Shown here in pieces: positions 12,830 to 24,100 of a stretch of DNA of 64,000 nt (positions within the stretch are counted from its first letter, which is position 1; each line of letters starts with the position of its first letter). The notes beneath the pieces were generated by a model. The model searched no databases. It saw only the letters and a program-made list of their open reading frames with translations, and was not told the DNA's origin. Both the position numbers and the translations under genes were made by a program. This DNA is from Hamiltosporidium tvaerminnensis (taxonomy: Eukaryota > Microsporidia > Dubosqiidae). The DNA lies in assembly GCA_022605425.2 (NCBI GenBank), contig CM061253.1, positions 322,501 through 386,500 of the forward strand. The letters run 5' to 3'.

Positions 12830-15800
12830 TTTTTAATTACGGTTTTAACGCTTCAATACTGCAAACTGTGTGAGAAAACGGCTTATAATAATTTAAAATA
12901 GTAGAATAAACTATAAAAATATTTATTATGCTCGAATTATAAAAAGAAAATGGTCTAGAATAAAAAATGTTTATTAGTAAATTTAAATATATTTTGAAAG
13001 CATTAAACATATTAATTCACATTTTGGAATATTACAAAATCTATAAATTCTTTTTCTAAGATTATATTTTAATAAAATTTCTATGATATCAATAAAATTA
13101 GTCTTCTATTTTTTTTTCATTCAGATTAAAACATTATTTCATATTATGTCAAAAAAATTGGTGCCATACCGAGTTAAATATGTAGCGTTAGCTGCAACAG
13201 AATAACATATTGTATGTCATAAATATAAATTTTAGCACATATTCAAATTGTTATCTTAATTATAAATTTTAAATTTGACAACAAAATATCATATGGTATT
13301 GCTGGCAATTATTTTTTCTATATATTCTTAAATACTCGCTAGAATAAATATTAATTGAAGCTCTTGTTTTTTTTAGAAGGAAACTTTCGTCTCATTTAAA
13401 TTTTTGTATTTTGAATCTATATTTAAAAATATATTTAATTCATAGTCAGCATATCAAAAATTTACTTTTTATCTTATAAAGCAATGTATTATTCAATAAT
13501 CAAGAATTTGGATGCTTGTTTTCTAACTAGTATAGTTAGCAATACAGATACAGAAATGCATATCGAAATATTAATTTGCTAAAAATATTTCTAAAATCAA
13601 ATATGAAATTGCAAATTTATTAAAAAATAAAATGACAAAGTTAATATGTTTGATTCCGTTACGGAAACGCTTTTCTTAAAAAACTTTGATAATTGCATGA
13701 ATATATAAAAAATCAGCAAGTAAAAATGTTTCAATGTAATGATGGCTTGTGTTTCAGGAATTTTCAATAACCATTGTCTTAGTTGTGTTGGTAATTTCCA
13801 ACAACCGATAAAAATATCCCAATAATATTTTCGCAAATTATTTGTTCTAATATATGTTTAAACATGCATTTTATTTGCTTTTTTTTTAAAAGATCTAGAG
13901 CAGTACTCTATGTATGAATATTCTATAATATGTTCAGATGTTAAGAATATGTGTTATTATTTTAAAAGCTATATGTAGTTTTTTTTAATTTTAAATAAAT
14001 TCTAGCCATCTGTAATGTTTCTTATACATATAGCTTGAGTTTAAAGCAAAGGTATGATTCTATTTCTATTTGGTTTAAAAATACATAAATAGTAAAAACA
14101 AAAGAAATATGCTTTTTAATCTACGAAAAAGCATTCATGTTTTGGTTTATTCGTCAATTCTCATTCACTAAACGTTTTTAGATACAGAGAGTATTTATAG
14201 TTAATTAGAATTATATTCTTATGATTTGATTATTTTCCCTAGATATCTAGCAGCATCAATATTCAGAGAATAAATAGCTTGCGAAAATGCTGATTCAGTG
14301 TAAAAGTTTTTTAACAGGCAGTTTTGGTTTACCACACTATACATTCAAAAAAGATTACGGGCAAATTTTTTCTATCTTTTAGAATATGTGCGTTCTACAA
14401 AATTAGGAATTTATATCATTGGTGCTTTTTAATTCAAACTAGAGTGTGTTAAAATACACCAAATTGCTTCGATTAATGATTTTTTTCTGTAATAGAAAAA
14501 GTTGTGATATTATTAAATCTCTTGCTCCGTAAGTTTTGCAGTTGCTTACATAAAAAATTATTGTTTCTTGCGCTACTCATTTTCTTCGATGATCACATTT
14601 AATAATAAATTACATTATCAAACAATTGTAAAAATTAATTTGTATCAAATTTTCGAAAAATATGATTTTAAATTATTAAAATTCAATTATTGACTTTTTA
14701 AGCGAATGAAAGTTTCTTTTATTATTCTGAAATGTTGCCTATTCATGTTATTTTAATTGTGGTCAAAGCTCGCTAACCTAAACTTCATATTTTTTAGGGA
14801 TTTATTGTAGCGTGGAATTACAATTTTCATGATTGCTTAACAAAAACTATTATACTAAAGCTTTTATTTAAATTTTTTCATGAAAAACTCTTGTTATATT
14901 GACGTACATTTAAAATTCCAGAAAATAAAAAAAAAACTAAACATATTTTGAAATTCTTGAATTAGTAATCTAACCATAAAATAATAATTAGTAAAATAGC
15001 GAGTTTTAAGTGCTTGAAAATTCTTATACTAATAACGATAGAAAATCTATACATATTAAAACCTCTGCGATTATGGAATCGATTATTAGCAAAATTGAAA
15101 ATTTTAAAAGCGCTACATTATTTTTTTCTGCATTTAAATTTGGAAACTTCAAAAATAGTGATAAACATATATTATTAGTCTAGAATAGTTATAATATATG
15201 GCTGTAAATATAAATAAATAATGCATATATCTGGCATATAAGAGTTCGGATATTACTTTTGCTTTATTGTAAAGAGAATTTAATTTTTTTTTCCTAATAT
15301 ACGCTATTTTTAAAATATTTTTGGTTCCCAAAAAACAATTATTTAAAAATTTTTATTCAAAGATTTATATATTACTATATGTCAAATTTCTGTTTCTATA
15401 ACAAGTTTAAAGCTTTAGAATACATTTGATTCTTTTTAAAAGTACATATTAAAGCCTGAATCGTCTTAGTATATTTGCATCTATGGATGGGAAAATCTAA
15501 TTAATTCTTATTTTAATATAATCGTTTGTTCTTTGTACTGATTTATATAAAATTTGCAAATAAAGTAAAAATGCAATTTCGCGAGTTTAAAAATCGGAAA
15601 TCTTTGTTGTAGATATATACATTTAGTTACGTATAGTCAAGCTTGTTAGAAAATCTACAGATATACTAGAATAATAAGTTGTAATATTGGTTACTATTTG
15701 CAGATTAAAAATAATCTCTATGCGCGTCTAAAACGATGTCTTTTTAATCTTTGTAAAGTTTATAAATTTTTTTTTGGTATTTTCTCTAGATCTATAGCCC

Positions 15801-18800
15801 TAATAATGTTTTTAATCAATGCAAACGTTTTGTAATTACTTCCTTCGCAATGTTTTATGCGAGAATATGCCATTTATTCTATAACTGTTAATCTATCTCA
15901 TTTTTGAGTACAGCATTATTACAAAAATTTTACTATTTAATATTTAATTCTGTAAGAATCCTGTAGATAATAGATTTTTTGTAAGTAAATCTAAAACTAT
16001 GGTTTGTTATCCTATATAAATTTTGATTTTTGTACGTTTCCGAACACTTTAAATGCTATTTTTTTTATTTTGCTAGATTTAATTAAAATAAAAACCATTT
16101 TTAAGATTCCGAAACTAAATAATTTTTAATTACTAAAAAAAATATGGTTTTGCTTTCGGCTATTTAATGCGTTGAATTTTATACACAACCTGGTTTCTTA
16201 ATAAATTTGGCAAATTTTTATGACGATTCAAAATGAAAAAGATTGGAAGAATGTCGATTTAAGCTTTCTTGCTGTAAAAGGATAAAAAGTTATCATGTAA
16301 TAGAGCTAAAGGAAGCAAAATTTTATATCGTAACTCCGAGTTTTATAAATATCGATCCATTTGAATTCCAAAAATAAAATTATTATTTAATACAGAGATA
16401 AAGCGAGTTTTTTTTTCAGAATAGTTTGCAATGTAGTTTGAATATCGAAAAGAGATAACTACGCGCAGAACCTTTTGTAAATAATGATAAGTAAAGAAGT
16501 GTAAATTTGATTTAAAAATGGTTAAGCTAAGAAAACTCTAAGCATTTTATGTATTTCCGTGGAAAATTGTACAAAGATAGAATAGGTTAAAAAGATTTAA
16601 AAATTTATTAATAAAGAAGTTTTGTGCTTTTTTATATTCTAGAATTTGCAAACAAATAAATCCAATAGAATGATATAGCTATGACAAAACTTGAAAACAA
16701 AGGCTTCCAACTTTAAATTAGAAGACTTGGGTGTAAGAGATACAAAGAACTACAGACTTCGAATACCAGAATAACTTGTTAATAATGATACCTATATATA
16801 TGATTTTACGACATATAAAGAAACTTCATATTGGATGTCTTGAATTAATATCTAAAGGTCTATTTGATTTGTATGTTATTCAGAAGAAAATGCTGCATTA
16901 TTGACCCCTGGTAGGGTGTTTTCATCCGTAATAACACTTTTGGGACGGATATTAGTGCAACAAGCAACTACTATGGCTGATCCAATACATTTTACGTTTT
17001 CTTTAGAGACGCTCTAGTGTTAGAATCTAAGGGGTTCTAATCTGTATATGGAGATCAACTCTCTGTGATAACCCATCAATTTCTACAATTTCTTTGAACC
17101 AATATATGAGTTGCTGGTTTTTAGGAAAGGAAGTGACATTTAATTAAATAGAATTAGATTTTATTTATTAATTGTGAAACACGTATAACATGTATTAAGT
17201 ACCTCCTTTATAATCATATTGAAATACAAATATGGTTCTGAAATTCTGTGTATATATTCTGAATACGTTGTTCATTCAAACGGCAGTGTTTCGTTTCAAG
17301 AAAGTCGAATCAAAATAAAAATATGACACCTTAAAGAGAAATTATACTGGTAATTTTAAATTCCTCTTTTTGACGTGAATGTATTTTTTGGTTTATTTCT
17401 ACGCTCATGTAGTATTTTCTTTTATTTGATATTTGTTTATCTATAGGCCTACGGTTTTTTGTTTTCGACTGTATTATTTTAGTAAATCTACCTCGCATTC
17501 ATAATGTTTTACTTTATAATTTATATCTAATTTCTATTTATATGTCTAGGATATATGAATTCTCGCGTTTAATCGTTTTTTTATTTACAATCTCTTCTAT
17601 TATCATGTTTAAGGTAAGATTAGCCATTGTTTATATTTAAAATACACATAGATTTTAGAAATTTACTTTTCAACTCAGATGCTATGGGTTTTTCAAAGCT
17701 TATTTTTAAAAAAATTGTTAGTTTTATTAGGTTTATTTATTTTAAAACAGAAGGTCTAAATCAAAGCTTATTTGAATAAATTATGTCTTTGCTGTAACCA
17801 TATTCTGGCTTGTCATTTCTGATAATATTTGTTTTACCGGGCAATAGTCTGAGCTTTAAAAATATCTTGCAAACTGAACTAAATAGCCATTTGGTTTTTT
17901 TTAAATATATTTAAGAGTGTGATATAGTGGAGAATCAAAAACAATTTTTTATTGAACTTCTATTTATCTTATAGATACTAATCGCTCCAGTTCCCATGGT
18001 TTACAAATAAAAAGACACTTTGGTCTAATGCCCTTTGAATCTTTCGATAGTTTGGTCTTTATCAATTAAATATAGTTTAGCTAATTTTGACTATATAATT
18101 TAAAGAAGATGGTAATAGTCTTCTTAAATGTAAAGCAAACCTTATATCTAGTACCGCTTCTTGCTCAAGTATTAAACATATTAAAAACGAACTAATATAC
18201 CAAACCTAGCTAAGCTGGAAATTTTGTATTTACCATGATATCATGCATTCGAAAAAAAACAAAAAATTCTAGCATACTAAAATAGGAAAATGAAAAGGAA
18301 TATTTCGCGACCATAGAAGGATCTTAAATAGGTTCGATATTTGATTTCATCTAAAAAATTCTATGATTTAAAGCTTTTAAGTATAAAATTTTTATGGATT
18401 AAAAGACTATATTGAATTATAAAAATAATCTTGAAAATATCGTAACTTTCGATTATATAGAAGCTTGATCATGCTGTAGAAAACGGTTGTATGTATGCAA
18501 GATACTTAATATGTAATTTGCGTATATCTATCAAAAAGCACCTGAATTATGTTTATTCGTATTTCTCATTTTACACTATAAATTAAACTTAACCAAATAA
18601 AATTAAAAATATTTGAAGTTGCTATATTTAGAATATATTGACTATAATTGATGAATTAATATTAATATCCTGGATGTTTACAATATTAAATATAGTACAT
18701 ATTTGTGTTTTTCTTGTATAATGTTAAAAAAAAATTAAAATGGGTAGTTAATAGTTTAGATCTGCGAGTTTATTCAAAGTTTCATAGATTTTTGTTTTAA

Positions 18801-20364
18801 AAAAAATTAGATAAGGCTGGAATAGGTACGGATAATTTGCTATTCTTTTATATAAGAGAACGGTATAAAAAAAATATTTCCAAAGATTGTTTACTTATAA
18901 AAGGTTTGGTATTCATCAAATTACTATTTTTTGCTTCGGTTGTCAATTTTTGCTTTTTATACAGTTTGTAAAACAAGAAAATGTGAAATCTCGAGATATG
19001 AGTATTATTCGAGCCATATCTTGCCTATATAATATATTTGAAAGCTTCGAAGTTTTGTTGTTATAATTCTAATAATAGCTGAAATTGAAATTTACATTTA
19101 ATCGTTACTATAATGCAATTATCTTTTAAAGGCTTTTTACATTTCTGCAGTATAAAATAGTTGTTTTTTTGTGTCAAGTCGTATTTGAGAATGTTTATAA
19201 AAAAATTCATTTTTAAAGCAGAATAATATAACAAACTCAAATGATATAAAAACAAACTTCTGTTGGGTTCGAAAAAAGAAAAGAGCCAAAATAAATTCAA
19301 GTTTTAAAATATAGTATATTTTATATTGAATCAAAAAAAATTGAGAAAATAAAAAGATTTTAATAAATATATTATCTACTGTTAAGTAAAATTATATTCT
19401 TGCTGTTTAGATTATCTAATGGTAATTTCTTTTACAAATTTTAAAATTTCTATTTAATTCATTTTACGTGAAGTGCATTTTCTAATATATTTGACTCGAA
19501 TATTATATGCATTTCAAAATAACTTGCAAATTTAAAAACAATATTTTCGCATTTCTTTTGTGTAAATAAAATTAAACAACTTTATTTAGTCACTAAAATC
19601 ATATAAAAGCCATATTTGTGTTATACCATTTAAAAAAGAGCAAATTGAGCTTAGTTCGAAAAAAAAGATCTAAAAGTTCGTATAAATAATTACATTTTAC
19701 TATTTTTAGCAACCAAAAAGTTTAATAGGCAAATAATATTTATTCGGCAAATGATTATTCTCAATTGAAAACATATTTTTTTTATATAATTTCGAAGTAA
19801 AATATGAAAAATCGAATTAAACACAAAGAGTGTAGATATAGAAAATTTAAAATGCGGTTAAAAGACTTAATAAGATTTTTTCTAATGCTTAAGTCTGGAT
19901 AAAAATATAATATTTAACGGTGGTTTATATTTGATAAGTAATTTTTAACCAGGTAAAATTATTGTAATTTACTGATATTCTAACTTTTACTTTATTAAAA
20001 TTTCACTAAACGGTCAATGTGCAAGAATAAAATATGTTTTAGTTCATTAAAAAACTATTCGAACTGTATAATTCGTCGCATGAATTTATTATTAGAAATC
20101 GATCATATGAAAAAAATATTGGAATTATTAATTATGTGCTGTCTAGACACATATTTTTGATTTGGAAGATATAAAATATTTATTGGTATAAAAACACGAT
20201 TTAAATTGGTTGGCTTTAGCGAGAAAATTTACTATATAGTTCATGCAATATTGAAGTAAAGAGCTAAAAACCGCAAAATATTTATTAGTAAATTCGAATG
20301 ACTAAGCATTTCTTTAAATTTAATATGTCTTTCACTTATATAAAAATTTAAATACATAAATTTA
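12830..20364. other. Gene-free AT-rich DNA, 7.5 kb, with one coding-like fragment
   Basis: Nothing supportable is seen except the coding-like stretch at 16870-17029, listed separately. The other ORFs in this block (13597-13836, 15149-15331, 19061-19334, all minus) are rich in Phe/Ile/Tyr/Lys/Asn as expected from random AT-rich sequence. None has an upstream C-run. Confidence 0.65.
16870..17029 (+). pseudogene. Orphan coding-like fragment
   Basis: A stretch of about 50 codons on the + strand is open without an ATG at its head, and its GC is well above the surroundings. It reads approximately YSEENAALLTPGRVFSSVI then TLLGRILVQQATTMADPI and ends at TAG (about 17027-17029). The composition (Ala, Gly, Thr, Val) is unlike chance ORFs here. 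The minus strand is also open for about 45 codons, so the coding strand is uncertain. No family is recognised; it is probably a remnant of a gene or transposon. Confidence 0.25.
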
Positions 20365-20381
20365 TATCAATAATTGTTTGT
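20365..20381 (+). repeat. Target-site duplication of R copy 3, 5' side
   Basis: TATCAATAATTGTTTGT lies directly before the element and recurs after it at 21113-21128 as TATCAATAATTGTTGT, with one T fewer in the T run. Confidence 0.85.
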
Positions 20382-21112
20382 GAAGGGAGGATAACCACAT
20401 AAAAAACTTTCTGCTTGGCAATAAATGTGTGAAACTGGTATGAGAATCATTGTTTGGATTTTTAGTGGGAATATAATAACACTACATCTTCGGTTGTTCT
20501 TTGGGAGTTTTTATGAGGAGGAGAGGTCTAAGAAATTGCGAAACGTTTTCTACAAATTTATTTGTAGTTTTTTATGTAACCAGATTGCAGACCGCATCTG
20601 AACATGTAGGTAATTGTCATGTAAAATCATGGAAACCTAGCCTTGCTCACTCGCATTAGAAAACTTGGCGCCTGGGAGATATAGAGATAAAAACCATTAG
20701 AAGCCGGGAAAACTAAGTAGCAGGTTATACCTGTTGGTATGACATTGCACTGTCTAGGTGGACCCCATGTAAATCTCTGAAATATATCTTAGCTAGAAGT
20801 TTATTGGGTTCAGAAAGTGTAGAGTAAGTGGGAATGCTGCATAGTCTTGGGGGAGTCCACTTAGGGGGGGCTTCGGCCTTCGATCACACTCCATGCAACG
20901 GACATTAACGAACTCCGGGCAACTGCCTCGCCTATTAATTAGGTTCTACACACCTGGTAGATGAAAGGCTTTGGGACGTAGGTATCGCAGGGGTTACTGA
21001 TGGAGTTTTGGGGTAGCAGTTATTTATGTATAACCTAGAACTGCGTTAATGTCATGAAAACAAATATAACACTTGCCACTATTTTAAAAAGATGTGATAC
21101 TTTTAAATAAAG
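20382..21112 (+). mobile_element. R repeat copy 3, intact reference copy
   Basis: This is the best-bounded copy. A 16-17-bp direct repeat flanks it on both sides and defines the element as GAAGGGAGGATAACC...TTTTAAATAAAG, 731 bp. It is nearly identical to copy 6. It has no ORF of note. Helices visible in order are: CTACAAAT/ATTTGTAG near 20553-20570; CAGAT/ATCTG around the GCAGACCGC loop; CAGGT-TAT-ACCTG; GACA-TTGCAC-TGTC; ACTCCAT (20888-20894) with ATGGAGT (21000-21006); and GACATTAACG (20901-20910) with CGTTAATGTC (21044-21053), which crosses the previous stem as a pseudoknot. The 3' end has AATAAA. The variable-length target duplication fits LINE-type mobilisation of a SINE-like RNA. Confidence 0.9.
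20886..21053 (+). ncRNA. Predicted H-type pseudoknot domain of R
   Basis: The helix 20886-20894/21000-21006 encloses GACATTAACG (20901-20910). That segment pairs over 10 bases with CGTTAATGTC at 21044-21053, outside the helix. Inside are smaller hairpins such as GGGCA/TGCC and CCTA/TAGG with a TTAAT loop. The same arrangement is present in copy 6 (59955-59963/60069-60077 and 59970-59979/60113-60122), in copy 1 with one mismatch, and in copy 2 with a compensated pair. This is a structural prediction made by eye; transcription is not shown. Confidence 0.5.
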
Positions 21113-21128
21113 TATCAATAATTGTTGT
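21113..21128 (+). repeat. Target-site duplication of R copy 3, 3' side
   Basis: TATCAATAATTGTTGT starts at the first base after the AAATAAAG end of R. It repeats 20365-20381 with a 1-base difference in a T run. Confidence 0.85.
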
Positions 21129-24100
21129 ATCTTGAATTTCTAAACATATCAACAAAAAAGTCTTACTCACTTTGAAATTTTTTGATTTGAACACAGGTGG
21201 TCTATTAAAATAATTTATAATTATATTATTCGATATTTTAAAGCTGCCATAAGGTGTTTTTTTATAAACAAAGCATGAATGGGTGCTATTTTCGCTTGTC
21301 AAAGATGATACCTTTATTTATTTTGATTCTCTTGTTTTTTTATTAAACTATTGAGTTCGAATTTATACAAAAAAAATGCTTAAAAATAAAAAAAATTTAC
21401 TTTTAGATTTTTGTAAGATATTCTAAAAGTCTAGGAACTCGAAAATTAAAACGGGTTTATAAATAGAAATAAATTTTCATAAGATCATGATGTATTTCCG
21501 TTATTTACGTTTGGCATTATAGCATTTTTTAAATATGAATAATGTGTTTTGCTTGGGCATTACATTATATTTCTTTATTCCTTTATTTTTATATTCAAGC
21601 TTTATGAATTTTTCGAAAACAATATTTGGATTTTGATGTTTGAGCAAATGATTTTACAATGCAACCAAAAATATAGCTAATAATATGTAGATTTATGAAC
21701 ACTAATGCGATTTAAGCTTTAAAATATTAGTTTAGCTATGTTTAATAAACACATAAGATAAACTCTTTAATTATAATTATATAATTAAACTCTAATAAGA
21801 AACGCGTTGAATTTTAATATTGCCAAATATATATTTTAAATTATAAACTATTTCAAGTAAGACTTTAAGATTGACGAGAATCTTGTTTTGTTAGACGAAC
21901 TATTATGATAAATACTCTGAATAGCAAAGCTTTCTTAAAAAAATGTATAATAATCTATATGAGAACTGCAATGTGTTCTATTTTATTTACACATGAAATT
22001 TTTACATATATTAAAGAAAATAAAAGAGATTATTCATCCATTTCTGATAGTTTGTTTATATATTAATTAATATAATAAGTCTAAACAGCACTTGTTTTTT
22101 CTACGTAACTAGACATAATAATTCGTATGGAAAAAATTAAGATCTTCCAGACAATTCTATTCGCAGTAAATGAATAGAAAAATTAGATGTTGCATTTAGC
22201 AAAATATTTAAAACAAAAAAATACAATTATTATCTTGTTCTATAGTTAGGAAACATGACTTATGTGCTTTTTATTTAGAAATGTAATGAATCGATTGTAT
22301 GAAAAATGACCACTAGAAAATCATGTGAGAAGTGTGAATAGGATGTATTTAGAATTATTATATATTCATTTTTTTACCAAAGATATTTATATAACGCAAA
22401 CTAAATTTCTTTTTTTATTGTATAATTTTGCGTATCTAACGACTTAAACTATAAATCCACCTCAAAAAATATTTTACAAACTGTAAAATATAATTATCCG
22501 TATTAAAAAATAAGCTTCATTGTGTGTAAGTGTAATAGTTAAGTTCTCAAACCATTTAGTTCGTAACTATAACTTTAAATAAAAGGTTAATCCACGTCTT
22601 TTTCTTTTCGCTATTATGTAGCATAAACGTTGACTTTTTGATTCAAAGTATATTAAAGCAATAAATTAAATGTATAATGTATGTATTCGGATACAATAAT
22701 GGGAAAGAAGTATTTTAAAACATTTGTTTTTTGCTAAATGTTTGTAGCTCTTCAAAATTTTTCAGATAAATCTATTTTCTACCTAGCAACCACATATTTC
22801 GAAAAGATTTCAATATCTATAAAAAACGCAGTAGTTTTTATATTTTTTGTTTGGAGAATTCAAATTATAAAGTCTTTAATAATCAAACAAGTTATCTTTA
22901 GAGTATAATTCTTAAAAGAATTATTTCATAATAGTTTAAGAAATAGGTTTTAATGATGGAGGCAATAATATAATTGCTTAACAAAGCGATTTTTAACTAA
23001 AAGATTCATCAAGCATACTGTGATGAGTCTAAAATCTTCGATTTTTTATAAACGCTTTAAATTTATTGTTATTTGATCTATAAATTCTAGTAGTTATGAT
23101 AAAACTGATTTTTATTTTCCAACATCAGAGTCTATGAATTATTTAAAACATTAAATAAATTCACATTTTGAAGATTGCAACAAATGTTGCTCTTGTATTT
23201 TGATATTTCGAATAAAGAATTTAAATTTATTTTTTTCAAAAAAAAATGTCGATCTACAAGAAATCTTATTAATAAAAATAATATGATAGATTTGAATTTA
23301 TTCATACTACTCTAAATAACTACTTTAATTGAAGTATATTTAATTCGAAAAAAATCAAATATTCTAGTTAAAAGTATTAATAGTGAAATAAACACCTATT
23401 AAATATATGCCAACATTCCACACATAGTTTTCTCATACAACACTACATGATATTTTACATAAGACGAATTCAGGGTTTTAGTTTGTTTACGTAGTTCCAT
23501 TTCAAAATTCTTTTCTGTTTTAAATTAGAATACTAGTATAACAAATCCAACTGGAAAACAGTGTATATCACGAATAACTTGATTTAATTCATTTCTGAAA
23601 AGAATCTTTGTTTAAATACGCTACTGACTTTATAATTGTATGAGTTCTCTTATTACGTTGAATGATTTAAAACTAAAATATGAAGATTCTTTTCCCGAAT
23701 AACCTATCTATTGAAAAAGATAATATATTATTTTTGGAATCAACAAAATAGATTTGTAATCAACTCTTAATAAAACATGTACTACCTGTTAAATTTTGCA
23801 GAAATATATATTTATAAAGTTGTGGAGAGTAGATATAGCGAACAAAAAAAATAATGAATAGAACTATATAAAAATGTGAAAAAGGAAAATACTTAAGTAA
23901 ATCTAGAACTCATTGTTTTTGGCAAAAGATAAGTAGAATCACAGAACTTTCGTATTATTAGCCGCGAATATATATAGCATACCGGAAATAAAAACAGAAA
24001 AAAAGCAGAATTCTCAAAAAATTATTTGGAATTATTTGTAGTAAATTGCTCTGTTCCTCTTTTCCAAAAAAATAGGAATGCTTATCAGCTTCGTGTAGTA

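Noticed and set aside
13597-13836. Short minus ORFs at 13597, 15149, 19061, 25033 and 49319
   Set aside because: All are Phe/Ile/Tyr/Asn/Lys-rich, without C-run and without recognisable domains. They are expected by chance in this much AT-rich DNA.
20660-20770. Resemblance of R to group I intron core elements (GCCGGGAAA, AGATATA)
   Set aside because: The P-, R- and S-like motifs are in the wrong order and no P3-P7 core can be drawn.
20890-20935. HDV-like, hammerhead, rRNA or telomerase RNA identity for R
   Set aside because: Only short matches such as GGGCAAC exist. There is no hammerhead CTGATGA core, no HDV double-pseudoknot order, no rRNA block order and no template-like CCTAACCTAA.
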